In this document: positions 7,987 through 16,171 of the stretch, piece by piece
Position numbering within the stretch: the first letter of the stretch is position 1
How the letters are laid out: every line of letters starts with the position of its first letter
Origin: CAVPLM01 sp963713545
GTDB lineage: Bacteria; Actinomycetota; Thermoleophilia; RBG-16-64-13
Direction: 5' to 3'
Length of the DNA: 64,000 nucleotides
Assembly: GCA_963713545.1 (NCBI GenBank)
Contig: CAVQME010000014.1
Location: 124,001-188,000, forward strand
The notes under the pieces: generated by a model
Databases searched by the model: none
What the model was told of the DNA's origin: nothing
Seen by the model: the letters and a program-made list of their open reading frames with translations, nothing else
Made by a program: the position numbers and the translations under genes

Positions 7987-8430
7987 ATGGATCCAGAGCA
8001 ACAAGACCAGCGTCGCGGCGAAAAGCAGGACGAGAAGCAAGGGGAGAAGGAGCGGGAGAAGAAGCAGGAGAAGGGCAAGGGCCTAGACGAGAAGTACCGG
8101 CGCAACCCGCTGGCGTTCGTGTCGTGGGCCGTGCTCATCATATGGTTCGGCGTCACCCTGCTGCTGCAGAATCTGGACGTCTTCAGGGATGATGAGCAGG
8201 GGTGGGCCGTCTTCTTCTGGGGCGGCGCGGTGATCATCTTCGTTGAGGCGTTCCTCAGGCTGGCGATCCCCAAGTGGCGGCGTTCGGTGGTCGGTTCGTT
8301 CATCTGGGGCGCGATCTGGGCGGGAGTGGGTTTCGGCCTCTGGTTCGGCAACTGGGAGATCATCGGACCGGTAGTGATCATCGCCATCGGGGTGGGTATC
8401 CTGGTCAGCCGGCTTGCGCCACGCCGATAG
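7987..8430 (+). CDS. Membrane protein with highly charged N-terminus
   Basis: 147 residues from ATG 7987, with GGGGAGG 5 bases before it. Residues 2-40 are almost entirely Glu, Lys, Gln and Arg (EKQGEKEREKKQEKGKG), probably helical and cytoplasmic. Four hydrophobic segments follow (about 46-63, 74-90, 97-115, 121-139), resembling the transmembrane unit seen in LiaF/PspC-type envelope-stress proteins, though I see no diagnostic motif. The function is unknown. It is divergent from the SDR gene and converges with the GH3-like gene 56 bases downstream. Confidence 0.65.
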   Translation: MDPEQQDQRRGEKQDEKQGEKEREKKQEKGKGLDEKYRRNPLAFVSWAVLIIWFGVTLLLQNLDVFRDDEQGWAVFFWGGAVIIFVEAFLRLAIPKWRRSVVGSFIWGAIWAGVGFGLWFGNWEIIGPVVIIAIGVGILVSRLAPRR

Positions 8431-8485
8431 CGGAGCCGGAACGCCCGAGCAGGGGGCGCTCGCCGTCAGCGGGCCGGGAGCACGG

Positions 8486-9739
8486 CTACAGCCGTCCCAG
8501 GTTGAGGCTGCTGAGTTCGTGCCAGTGATAGTCGAGGCGCGTCCACCAGTCCTCCCGGCCGATGCAGCGGAAGTAGGGTGGACGTAGGGCCTTGATGGTG
8601 TCGCCGATGCGATAGCGGGCCAGTATGGGGGTCGAGACCACAAGGCTGCCCGTCTCCCCGGGGCTCATCTCGTGGAGCATCTTGATGCCCGAGCGGGTCA
8701 ACACCTCGAAGAAGAAGAGATCGTAGTTCGGCACCCAAGCCTTCTGGTCGTCGCGCTGCTGGCCGAACATGCCCTCGGTGGCGCCGTAGATCTCTCGGAT
8801 GGCCACCGGACCGTACATGGCGGTGAGCCTGGCGGCGTGCCGGGTGTTGATCCCCGGAGTGCTTCCCAGGGTCATGATCTGGGTCTTCCAGAGGTCCTTG
8901 GGATAGACGCCGTGACGCCGGCGCAGATAGCGCCCGAACTCCATGGCGGTCTGGCAGACACCCCCGACCAACGTGACATTCTCGCCCCTGCATTTCTCGA
9001 CGGCCAACTCGAAGCGGTTGTCCCAATCCCGTCTGGTGGTGCCTCCCCCGAGCGCGTCGATCTCGTCCTGGGCCGGGACCGAGCGGATGGGAGTGAACTT
9101 GGATACGTGCTTGGTGTAGATGCCGGAGCTGTAGCCATACTCGAGCTCCCGGTCACCCACCCGGATCGAACCAACAGTTGAGGGAAAGTTGAGGTTGAGA
9201 TTGACGCCGGCAAAGAGGTCCAGCCGTTTGGTCGCGGCCACGTAGGCCAGCATGGCTCGCCCCGCGCTCACACGCATGCGGAGGTCGGTGGAGGTCATGG
9301 GGATGAATTTCGACTCGCCCTCTACAGTGCCTCGGGTGATGGCCCAGCCCACTGGTTCCTCGCACAGGAGCAGACCGGTCTCGCCGGCCATGACGGCGTC
9401 GATGACGGGCTTGTAGTCGTCGTAGGTCATGATCGGGAAGGCGGCGCGGTAGGTGCCTATGAGGTCGCCCTCGGCCTCGGCGACGCCGGCGGCGCCATGG
9501 GAGGAGCCATAGCCCGTTTGAGCGTAGTCGCTCAGGATCCGGCGAAGCACGGCCTCCTGCGCTGGGGCGGGGTCCGCCACCGCCTGGTGCCACGGTTCCA
9601 ACTGGTCGCGTAGCGCTTGGGCTGCCACCTGCGCGGCCTCCGCAGGCGGCGCGGCCTGCATGGGCGAATTGGCCCGTGCGGCAGACTCCGACGGACCTTC
9701 CCGGGGATCACGGCTGCCCTGCGATTGGTTCTCCAGCAT
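8486..9739 (-). CDS. GH3-like acyl-adenylate-forming protein
   Basis: 417 residues from ATG 9739, with AAGGGGG upstream. It resembles the GH3 family, adenylate-forming enzymes best known in plants for joining amino acids to auxin and jasmonate and also found in bacteria. Matching blocks are TRGTVEGESKFIPMT (phosphate loop region), TLGSTPGINTRHAA, EIYGATEGMFG (acyl-adenylate/AMP motif) and YRIGDTIK. It is shorter than plant GH3 (about 580 residues), so the C-terminal lid domain is reduced or missing; the native substrate cannot be predicted. About 45 N-terminal residues are low-complexity Ala/Pro/Gln. The open frame continues upstream to 10018, but the ribosome site and family start favour 9739. 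Confidence 0.75.
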   Translation of the reverse strand: MLENQSQGSRDPREGPSESAARANSPMQAAPPAEAAQVAAQALRDQLEPWHQAVADPAPAQEAVLRRILSDYAQTGYGSSHGAAGVAEAEGDLIGTYRAAFPIMTYDDYKPVIDAVMAGETGLLLCEEPVGWAITRGTVEGESKFIPMTSTDLRMRVSAGRAMLAYVAATKRLDLFAGVNLNLNFPSTVGSIRVGDRELEYGYSSGIYTKHVSKFTPIRSVPAQDEIDALGGGTTRRDWDNRFELAVEKCRGENVTLVGGVCQTAMEFGRYLRRRHGVYPKDLWKTQIMTLGSTPGINTRHAARLTAMYGPVAIREIYGATEGMFGQQRDDQKAWVPNYDLFFFEVLTRSGIKMLHEMSPGETGSLVVSTPILARYRIGDTIKALRPPYFRCIGREDWWTRLDYHWHELSSLNLGRL

Positions 9740-9899
9740 CTTTGCCCCCTTGACCGGCCGAAGCTCGAAGCGGCTCACGGCAAGGTTGTACCACATTGCC
9801 TTCGGGTTATCTCGTTCGTACACTGGAACTAGAGCCCGAGGCTTGTCTGTGGCAGTGCTCGAGGCTTGACGAGTGCCGGCCCGACTGAAGGAGGAGACC

Positions 9900-10037
9900 A
9901 TGGAAGACCTGTTCCCCGTGCTGTTCTGGAGCGGCCCGATCGGCGTCGGAGCGTTTTTGGCCGGGCTGGGGGTGCTTTTCTGGGGTATCAGCAGACTGCA
10001 GCGCGAGGATAAGAACAAGTCGAAGGATCGTACCTAG
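9900..10037 (+). CDS. 45-residue single-span membrane protein
   Basis: A short gene with a strong ribosome site, GAAGGAGG, before ATG 9900. The product starts MEDLFPVLFWSGPIGVG, has one hydrophobic span (about residues 8-29, Gly-rich) and ends in a charged tail (LQREDKNKSKDRT). Acidic N-terminus and basic C-terminus suggest N-out, C-in. No family is recognised. It is divergent from the GH3-like gene and 101 bases upstream of a winged-helix gene on the same strand. Confidence 0.6.
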   Translation: MEDLFPVLFWSGPIGVGAFLAGLGVLFWGISRLQREDKNKSKDRT

Positions 10038-10138
10038 CGAGACCTTCGCGCGCCCATCCTGAGCGTTCAGGATAGATTCAGGGTCAATGGACGAGAATGA
10101 GTCGTTCCCTGCTCCCCTTGCTTGAGAGGAGAGGTGCG

Positions 10139-10414
10139 ATGACCCATGTGCCCAACATCATGGGCGGCGTAGAGCGGGACTACTTGCGCACGGTCTACGA
10201 GTTGGCAGGTAGGAGGGCCAAGAGCGCCGTCTCCTTCGCGGAAGTGCGCACGGAATCGGGCCATTCCCAGGACGAGGCGGAGAGCGCGTGCGATTTCTGG
10301 GCCGATCGCGGCATTCTCGAGTGGACCACCCTGGGACATATCGCCCTTACCCACATGGGGCAAAGAAGGGCGGAGCGTCTCGAGCGAAGAGGCTGGTCGT
10401 TCGCCCCCTTCTAG
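10139..10414 (+). CDS. Small winged-helix-like protein
   Basis: 91 residues from ATG 10139, preceded by AGAGGAGAGG. The sequence predicts helices followed by a turn-helix (FAEVRTESGHSQDEAESACDFWADRG) and a beta-hairpin wing (ILEWTTLGHIALTHMGQRRAERL), the layout of winged helix-turn-helix DNA-binding proteins. The ending, in which a Leu-Glu-Trp strand leads to a T-x-x-G helix, resembles the 74-residue protein encoded at 15188-15412, so the two may be distant paralogues. Target and role are unknown. An upstream ATG at 10097 is in frame but lacks a ribosome site. Confidence 0.6.
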   Translation: MTHVPNIMGGVERDYLRTVYELAGRRAKSAVSFAEVRTESGHSQDEAESACDFWADRGILEWTTLGHIALTHMGQRRAERLERRGWSFAPF

Positions 10415-10436
10415 AGGTCCCGGGCGCCCTCGTTTA

Positions 10437-10465
10437 GACCGAAGCTTCATCGACCGAAGCTTCAT
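10437..10465. repeat. Tandem 14-bp repeat with palindromic core
   Basis: GACCGAAGCTTCAT occurs twice, at 10437-10450 and 10452-10465, one base apart. Each copy contains the 8-bp palindrome GAAGCTTC. It lies between the convergent winged-helix and binding-protein genes. It could be a weak terminator or a protein-binding site; nothing decides between them. Confidence 0.45.
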
Positions 10466-10493
10466 AGTGACCCCGGCCGCTGCGCGAGCGCCG

Positions 10494-12242
10494 TCAGTCT
10501 GTCGCGAGCCAGCACTTTTCGAGGTTGCAGATCCCCAGCGGGCTGTAGACCAGCCCGTGCACCCGTTCCGAGCCCAGGTACTGGTGCTGGTAGGCGACGA
10601 TCGGCAAGGCCGGCGCGTCGTCACCGATCATTCTGACGATCTCCTGGTACGCCGCCACGCGTTCCTCCGGCGAGGTGATGCCCCGTGCCTCGACCAGAGC
10701 TTGATCGACAACCGGGTCAGCGTAGAGGCTCTGGTTATCTCCTCCTTCGCTGTGGAACAGGGGGTACACGAAGTTGTCGATGATCGGATAGTCGGCCGTC
10801 CACGAATACCGGGCGATCTGGAACTGCTTGTTTCCCAGCATCTCTAGGAACTGGGCCAGCTCCGCGCTCTCAATCCTGCTCTGGATGCCGATGGCTTTGA
10901 GGTCGGCCTGCATAAGGGCGAGCACGTCCTCATGACCGCCCCCGGAGTTGGTGAACAGCACCAATTCGGGGATCCCCTCACCATCAGCGTGACCGGCCCG
11001 CGCGAGAAGCCGCGCGGCTTCTTCGCGGTCGAAGCGGCTGTACGCCCAGGCACCGTCCTCGTATCCCACGATGCCCGGAGGGACGATGCTGCTCGCGGGA
11101 GTGCGCACGCCCTCGAAGATCGTCTGGGCGATCGCGTCCCGGTTGACGGCCAACGAGACGGCCCGCCGGACGTCGGCGTCTTTGAGCACCGGGTCTTCGG
11201 TGTTGAAGACGAAGAAGTACATGGTTGCTTCCGGGCCGAGCAGGGTCTGCCGGCCGGGAAAGCTCTCCAGCCCGTCGGGGCTCTCGCCGTACTCGGCCAC
11301 GGCCGCGGCCACCTGGCCGCTGGGGATGGGGGTGAAGTCGAGGTTGCCCGCTTTGAACTCGAGAAAGGCCGTTTCGGGATCTTTCACGATCTTGAACTCG
11401 ACCCCATCCACATAGGCTGGGCTACCGTAGTAGCCGTCGTAGCGCACAACCTTGATGTACTGGTCGTGCTGCCAGGGCTCGGCCATCATGAATGGGCCGT
11501 TCCCCACCGGGTTCTCGGCGTAGGCAGCCGGGTCCTTCTCCACCTCTTCCCGAGGGACCGGTGCGAGAGCCGTATGGGCGACAACGTAGTCAAAGTCGGC
11601 GAACGGGTAGGAGAGGGTCACCTGCAGGGTGTAGTCGTCGAGCACCTTGACGCCGGCAAGCGCGGCGCTCGCTCCGGACTGCATCTCGTCGAACCCTTGC
11701 ACCGCAGCCAGGTGGTAGGCGATGAAGGATTCGTTCTCCGGATCGCAGATCCGTTCCCAGGCGTACTTGAAATCGGCTGCCGTTACCTCACGGCCGTTGT
11801 GGAATGTGGTCCCCTGCCTCAGATGGAAGGTCCACACCCGGGCGTCGGCACTGGCCTCCCAGCTCTCGGCCACAGACGGGACGGCTTGGGAGGTCTTTGG
11901 GTCGAAGGCGACGAGACTATCGAACACGGCGTTACCCACCTGTGTACCTTCGGACTCCACAAGGTCCAGAGGATCGATGAACGCCGGCTCGGCTATGGCC
12001 ACAGCGAGCGTGCCTCCGGGTGCCGGCTCCGCCGGCGCCACGGTGCTGCTCGTGCTCGCGGCGGTTGCCGAAGTCCCGGTCGCGCCGGTGGCCGTGGTGT
12101 CTGTGGCGGCCGAAGTCGCCGAAGTACCGCCGGCCGCGGACGTGTCCGCACATCCCACTACGGTAGCGACGAGCGCCAAGCAGATAAGAAACGTGAGAAC
12201 GACCAGGATCGGGTAGAGACCTCTGTGCTTCTGCAGTCTCAT
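10494..12242 (-). CDS. Oligopeptide-type ABC substrate-binding lipoprotein (family 5), orphan
   Basis: 582 residues from ATG 12242, with GGAGGG 5 bases upstream. A signal peptide with a lipobox (ALVATVVGC) directs lipidation, after which comes a Ser/Thr/Ala linker of about 50 residues. The rest matches SBP family 5 (OppA/DppA): FDSLVAFDPKT, WTFHLRQGTTFHNGREVTAADFKYAWERI, VRRAVSLAVNRDAI. These proteins capture peptides, nickel or sugars outside the membrane for an ABC importer. No permease or ATPase genes of that type are nearby, so its partners must be elsewhere. It is divergent from the glucan phosphorylase gene. Confidence 0.88.
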   Translation of the reverse strand: MRLQKHRGLYPILVVLTFLICLALVATVVGCADTSAAGGTSATSAATDTTATGATGTSATAASTSSTVAPAEPAPGGTLAVAIAEPAFIDPLDLVESEGTQVGNAVFDSLVAFDPKTSQAVPSVAESWEASADARVWTFHLRQGTTFHNGREVTAADFKYAWERICDPENESFIAYHLAAVQGFDEMQSGASAALAGVKVLDDYTLQVTLSYPFADFDYVVAHTALAPVPREEVEKDPAAYAENPVGNGPFMMAEPWQHDQYIKVVRYDGYYGSPAYVDGVEFKIVKDPETAFLEFKAGNLDFTPIPSGQVAAAVAEYGESPDGLESFPGRQTLLGPEATMYFFVFNTEDPVLKDADVRRAVSLAVNRDAIAQTIFEGVRTPASSIVPPGIVGYEDGAWAYSRFDREEAARLLARAGHADGEGIPELVLFTNSGGGHEDVLALMQADLKAIGIQSRIESAELAQFLEMLGNKQFQIARYSWTADYPIIDNFVYPLFHSEGGDNQSLYADPVVDQALVEARGITSPEERVAAYQEIVRMIGDDAPALPIVAYQHQYLGSERVHGLVYSPLGICNLEKCWLATD

Positions 12243-12550
12243 CAACGCCCTCCTTCAGGCGGTCAACTCCTGGGCGCTCTTCCCTTGCGGTCGAGCGCGC
12301 GCAGTTCCGCGCAGCCCCGTGGGCTCCATATGCGTTTCATCGGCAACTTACGGCAGGGAGAGGAGCCCCGGCGTCGTATGGGATAATCGGCGGGATTTGT
12401 CGATCACCGCTGTGGTCCGGGCCGGGCGGCCGGGACCGGCGCGAGGCTGGAGCCGGCGCCGAGTCCTCGGGCCCGTCCGATGTCCGGAGCCCGGCGGTCT
12501 TGAGGGGCGCGAAGCGGCACGGCGGACCGCGGCGCCTGTGAGGGGCAGAA
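12243..12550 (+). promoter_or_regulatory. Divergent intergenic region with extended -10 for the phosphorylase gene
   Basis: This 308-base gap separates the binding-protein gene (minus) from the phosphorylase gene (plus). TG-G-GATAAT at 12379-12387 fits an extended -10 element reading to the right, with no clear -35. A transcript from it would have a leader of about 155 bases, very GC-rich and able to form several short hairpins. I see no known riboswitch or coding sequence. Confidence 0.35.
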
Positions 12551-15160
12551 GTGCGCAAGATCCACACATTCAGCGTCCATCCCGAGGTTCCCGCGCGCTT
12601 GAGCGGGCTGGAGGAGCTGGCCTACAACCTGCGCTGGACGTGGGACAGCCGGGCCTTCAAGCTGTTCCAGCACCTCGACCCGGAGATGCTCGAAAAATAC
12701 GGGGGCAACCCGGTGGAGCTGCTACGCCGCATCTCCCGGGAACGACTGGAGCAGGCGGCCGGCGACGCGGCCTTCCTCACCCACCTGGACGGAGCGCTGG
12801 ACGATCTGCGTCGCTACATGACCGAGCCCGGATGGTTCCGGTTGCAGTATCCCGAGTGCGCCGACCTGACCGTGGCCTACTTCTGCATGGAATACGGCCT
12901 GACGGCTTCCTTGCCCATCTATTCCGGGGGTCTGGGAGTGCTGGCCGGCGATCACCTCAAGGCGGCCAGCGGACTGGACATACCCCTGGTGGCGGTGGGT
13001 CTGCTCTACAACAAGGGCTACTTCGTGCAGGAACTCGACGACAGCGGGTGGCAGCGTGAGGAGTACCACGTGCACGATCTGAGTGCGCTTCCCGTACGGC
13101 CGGTGAAGCTCGAGGGCGCCGAGGTTTCGCGTCTGGGGGCGGCCGCCGGCGCCGGCGCGGACGCCGCGGCCCTCAAGGTCTCGATCGACATGTCCGGGCG
13201 CCCCGTATGGGCCCAGGTTTGGAAGGCGCAGGTGGGACGCATCCCCCTGTATCTGCTCGACACCATGCTGCCGGAGAACGACGCCGCCGCCCAGCGCATC
13301 ACCAGCGAGCTCTACGGTGGAGGGACCGAGGAGCGACTGGCCCAGGAACTGGTGCTCGGCATCGGTGGGATGCGGGCCCTCAGGGCTTTGGGCATCGAAC
13401 CCCAAGCGTGCCACCTCAACGAAGGACATGCCGTGTTCGCCAGCCTGGAGCGCATGCGCGGGTTGATGGAGGGATCCGGGCTCTCCTTTCTCGAGGCCCG
13501 CCAGGCCACGGGCGCGGGTACCCTCTTCACCACCCACACGCCTGTCCCGGCCGGGTTCGACCTGTTCTCGCAGGACCTCATCGAAGACTACCTCGGCGAC
13601 TATCTCGAGGAACTGGGCTTGGAGCTGGAGCAATTCATGCGCATGGGTCGGGTGAATCACGACGACCCCGACGACGAGTTCAACGTGGCCGTGCTCGCGT
13701 TGCGCCAGTCCCCGCGCCGAAACGCCGTCAGCCGTCTCCACCGCAGGGTGACGGCCCGCATGATGCAGCCCGGATGGCCGGACTTTCCCCGGGGTGACAT
13801 GCCCATCGAGTCGATCACCAACGGGGTGCACACCGAGACCTGGATGGCGGCCGAGATGGGGCAGCTCTACGACCACTACCTGGGTCCGCGGTGGAGGGAA
13901 GACGCCTCTGCCCGAGAGGCCTGGCAGCGGGTGGAGCGCATCCCCGACCTGGAGCTCTGGCGCAGCCACTGCCGTCTGCGCGAGCGCCTGGTGGCCTACG
14001 CGCGGGAGCAGGCCGATCTGCAGGCGCGCGAGCGACTGAGCGCGAGCGGGGTGGGGCCGTCGACCCATCCGCCCCTGCGTCCCGACGCCCTCACCATCGG
14101 CTTTGCCCGGCGCTTCGCCACCTACAAGCGGGCCACGCTCCTGTTCCGGGACGTGGGCCGGCTCAAGGCCCTTCTTCTGGACGAGGCCCGCCCGGTGCAG
14201 TTGCTCATAGCGGGCAAGGCCCATCCCCGTGACGGAGCGGGCAAGGAGTTCATCCGCAGCCTGCTGGACACGGTGCGGCGCGAGGGCCTGACCGACCAGG
14301 TGGTGTTCCTGGAAGACTACGATCTGCGCAAGACCGCCATGATGGTGCAGGGGGTCGACGTCTGGCTCAACACTCCGCGCCGTCCCTACGAGGCCTGCGG
14401 CACCAGCGGCATGAAGGTGGTGCCCAATGGGGGGCTCCATCTCTCGGTGCTCGACGGGTGGTGGGCCGAAGCCTACCGGCCCGGCGTGGGCTGGGCGATA
14501 GGAGACGGGCAAGAATTCGTCCACACGGGTTATCAGGACGAGGTCGACGCCGAGGCGCTCTACTCCCTGCTGGAGCGCGAGATAGTGCCCCTGTTCTACG
14601 ATCGGGATAGCGACGGTCTGCCTCGGGGCTGGATCGCGATGATGAAGGACTCCATCCGTATCCTGGCTCCCACCTTCTCGGGCGACCGCATGGTCAAGCA
14701 GTACACGGAGCGTTTCTACCTGCCCTCGAGCGAGCACTACCGCCGTCTGGCGGCCGACGGCTATGCCCTGGCCAAGGAACTCGCTGCCTGGAAGGCCCGG
14801 GTGCGCCAGATGTGGTGCGACGTGCGGGTCGCCGGGGTGGAGCAACGCGGTCCGAACAACATCTCTGTGGGGGAGGGCATAGAAGTGACCGCCAGAGTCC
14901 ATCTGGGGGCGCTGGATCCGGGAGAGGTGGTGGTAGAAGCCTATTACAGCCGCCTGAAGGCGGACGGTTCGCTCAGCAACGGTCACGGCACCGCGTTGGC
15001 GTGGGTGGGACGCGAAGGGAGCGATCACGTCTACCAGGGCACCGTGCCCAGCCGGGTCTCGGGCCTGCACGGTTACGCGGTGAGGGTGCTCCCCTGCCAC
15101 GGCGACGTGCTGGTGCCCCACGAGCTGCCGCTCATCACCTGGGAGCAGGTGGAGGAGTAG
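12551..15160 (+). CDS. glgP: Alpha-glucan (glycogen/maltodextrin) phosphorylase
   Basis: 869 residues from GTG 12551. It releases glucose-1-phosphate from alpha-1,4-glucans using inorganic phosphate and pyridoxal phosphate. The first ~110 residues are the DUF3417 domain found in the shorter, archaeal/actinobacterial group of glycosyltransferase family 35 (PEVPARLSGLEELAYNLRWTW). Conserved blocks include YFCMEYGLTASLPIYSGGLG, HLNEGHAVF, SITNGVHTETW, FARRFATYKRA and the PLP site EACGTSGMKVVPNGG, where the Schiff-base lysine is about residue 622. It is not flanked by other glycogen genes. The function in carbon-storage breakdown is well supported; exact chain-length preference is not. Confidence 0.93.
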   Translation: MRKIHTFSVHPEVPARLSGLEELAYNLRWTWDSRAFKLFQHLDPEMLEKYGGNPVELLRRISRERLEQAAGDAAFLTHLDGALDDLRRYMTEPGWFRLQYPECADLTVAYFCMEYGLTASLPIYSGGLGVLAGDHLKAASGLDIPLVAVGLLYNKGYFVQELDDSGWQREEYHVHDLSALPVRPVKLEGAEVSRLGAAAGAGADAAALKVSIDMSGRPVWAQVWKAQVGRIPLYLLDTMLPENDAAAQRITSELYGGGTEERLAQELVLGIGGMRALRALGIEPQACHLNEGHAVFASLERMRGLMEGSGLSFLEARQATGAGTLFTTHTPVPAGFDLFSQDLIEDYLGDYLEELGLELEQFMRMGRVNHDDPDDEFNVAVLALRQSPRRNAVSRLHRRVTARMMQPGWPDFPRGDMPIESITNGVHTETWMAAEMGQLYDHYLGPRWREDASAREAWQRVERIPDLELWRSHCRLRERLVAYAREQADLQARERLSASGVGPSTHPPLRPDALTIGFARRFATYKRATLLFRDVGRLKALLLDEARPVQLLIAGKAHPRDGAGKEFIRSLLDTVRREGLTDQVVFLEDYDLRKTAMMVQGVDVWLNTPRRPYEACGTSGMKVVPNGGLHLSVLDGWWAEAYRPGVGWAIGDGQEFVHTGYQDEVDAEALYSLLEREIVPLFYDRDSDGLPRGWIAMMKDSIRILAPTFSGDRMVKQYTERFYLPSSEHYRRLAADGYALAKELAAWKARVRQMWCDVRVAGVEQRGPNNISVGEGIEVTARVHLGALDPGEVVVEAYYSRLKADGSLSNGHGTALAWVGREGSDHVYQGTVPSRVSGLHGYAVRVLPCHGDVLVPHELPLITWEQVEE

Positions 15161-15187
15161 GGCGTTCCCCGGGGTGATCCCAGGCTG

Positions 15188-15412
15188 CTAACGACGCGCC
15201 GCCGCCAAGCCCTTGTCGGTGACCCGGAGCCAGATATTGCTGAGCAGGGGATCCCACTCGACCAGACCCTGACGGGCCAGTTCGGCCACGCACGTGCGTA
15301 CCGTCACGGCGTCAAGGCCCAACTCGTGCTGGAGCTCTGCGCCTGAGACCTCGGCCTCGGGGTTGGCGTCGTGGGCGCGAGACAGATACATGAGGATGTT
15401 GAGGGTGGTCAT
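15188..15412 (-). CDS. Small winged-helix protein
   Basis: 74 residues: MTTLNILMYLSRAHDANPEAEV, then the predicted helix-turn-helix GAELQHELGLDAVTVRTCVAELARQG and a wing ending LVEWDPLLSNIWLRVTDKG. The arrangement is that of a minimal winged helix DNA-binding domain, with nothing added. It converges with the phosphorylase gene 28 bases away. It shares its layout with the protein at 10139-10414. The regulatory target is unknown. Confidence 0.65.
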   Translation of the reverse strand: MTTLNILMYLSRAHDANPEAEVSGAELQHELGLDAVTVRTCVAELARQGLVEWDPLLSNIWLRVTDKGLAAARR

Positions 15413-15844
15413 GCCGGCTTCTGGCTCCTAATTGGGTCGATTCGCGGGGGAGCATAGCAGGTTGTGGGTTGGTTCCAGGGGGGACCGAACAGCGTAGGAT
15501 TCGACCGCGACAAGGGTTCCGATAACGCCGAGCCACTGAGGGTCCTAGTGCGGTGCGATCCGTATGTTGGCCACCTTCCCGATAAACTGCTTCGAAGCCA
15601 GACGGTCAGATTGATGGAGCAGATTAGGCACGACACAATAACCAGGCACTTTTCTGGACTCATTCGTCTGGCCGCAAAACAAGATTCGTCCTGCGGCACT
15701 TGCTGCACCTGAACGATAGTGCGGGAGTTTGTCTTACCGAGCCTTAACGTTGCTGGTTGCACTCAAAGAGCAACAATACACTCTCACGTAATGATTGTCT
15801 TGTCTGTATTTCCACGCTGGAGTTCATCATTTCGATCATAACTA
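15413..15844. other. Gene-free stretch of lower GC
   Basis: No convincing gene was found in these 432 bases. The open frames present (for example 15409-15762 on the minus strand and 15464-15712 on the plus strand) have no family resemblance, no ribosome sites and irregular codon use. The GC content is visibly below that of the neighbours. It may hold promoter elements for the small winged-helix gene on its left, but none is clear. Confidence 0.4.
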
Positions 15845-15873
15845 TTGACAAGTCCGAATGTTGTAGTTAGGCT
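15845..15873 (+). promoter_or_regulatory. Sigma-70-type promoter upstream of HD-GYP gene
   Basis: TTGACA at 15845-15850 and TAGGCT at 15868-15873, 17 bases apart. The -35 is perfect and the -10 matches 3 of 6. Transcription would begin near 15880 and give a leader of about 290 bases before the HD-GYP gene. Confidence 0.45.
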
Positions 15874-15879
15874 GTTACC

Positions 15880-16171
15880 CACAGTGTGTTCTTCGGACAT
15901 GCTGGGAGGCCTCAGTTCAAGTCCGGATGGGGGGCTTGAGGGCCTAAAGTGGGAGTCTAGCGGTGAATGGGACCGTCTTGGCACCCTCTTAGGAGAAGGG
16001 AAGCGCAGGGGCGAGTCCCCACGCGCTTCGGCGGAGACGGAGTCGAATCTCCGCCGAACATGCCGCGCGAGAGGAGGAAGATATGAGGTTTGGCGGTTGG
16101 TAGTCATCGTTCGCTGAGAGCGCCGGGGCGTTAAGGCTCCGGTCCCCCGCGCCGATAGACTACATGTACTG
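15880..16171 (+). other. Structured 5' leader of the HD-GYP gene (unknown type)
   Basis: Several strong hairpins can be drawn. GAAGCGC (16000-16006) pairs with GCGCTTC (16023-16029), enclosing GGGG/CCCC. Immediately after, GGCGGAGA (16030-16037) pairs with TCTCCGCC (16048-16055) over a 10-base loop. Upstream, around 15906-15948, GGCC plus TTCAAG can pair with CTTGAG plus GGCC. After a six-codon open frame, CCGGGGC pairs with GCTCCGG near 16122-16141. I compared it by eye with the c-di-GMP, c-di-AMP, cobalamin, TPP and SAM riboswitch consensus sequences and none fits. It may be a new cis-regulatory RNA or an attenuator. Confidence 0.4.
16083..16103 (+). CDS. Possible six-residue leader peptide
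   Basis: ATG 16083 follows a very strong ribosome site, GAGAGGAGGAAG, and is closed by TAG after six codons: MRFGGW. It sits between two hairpins in the HD-GYP leader. Such a good ribosome site in front of so short a frame suggests a translated leader peptide, but the product would have no function of its own. Confidence 0.35.
   Translation: MRFGGW

Noticed and set aside
10494..12242. Complete oligopeptide importer locus
   Set aside because: Only the binding protein is present; neighbours are unrelated genes on other strands.
12722..15121. A 799-codon minus-strand frame opposite the glucan phosphorylase
   Set aside because: It is the antisense shadow of a perfect glgP; composition is His/Gly/Pro-rich without family match.
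16000..16056. tRNA, tmRNA or known riboswitch
   Set aside because: AGTCGAATCT looks like a T-loop at first, but there is no acceptor stem, anticodon arm or CCA, and no riboswitch core matches.
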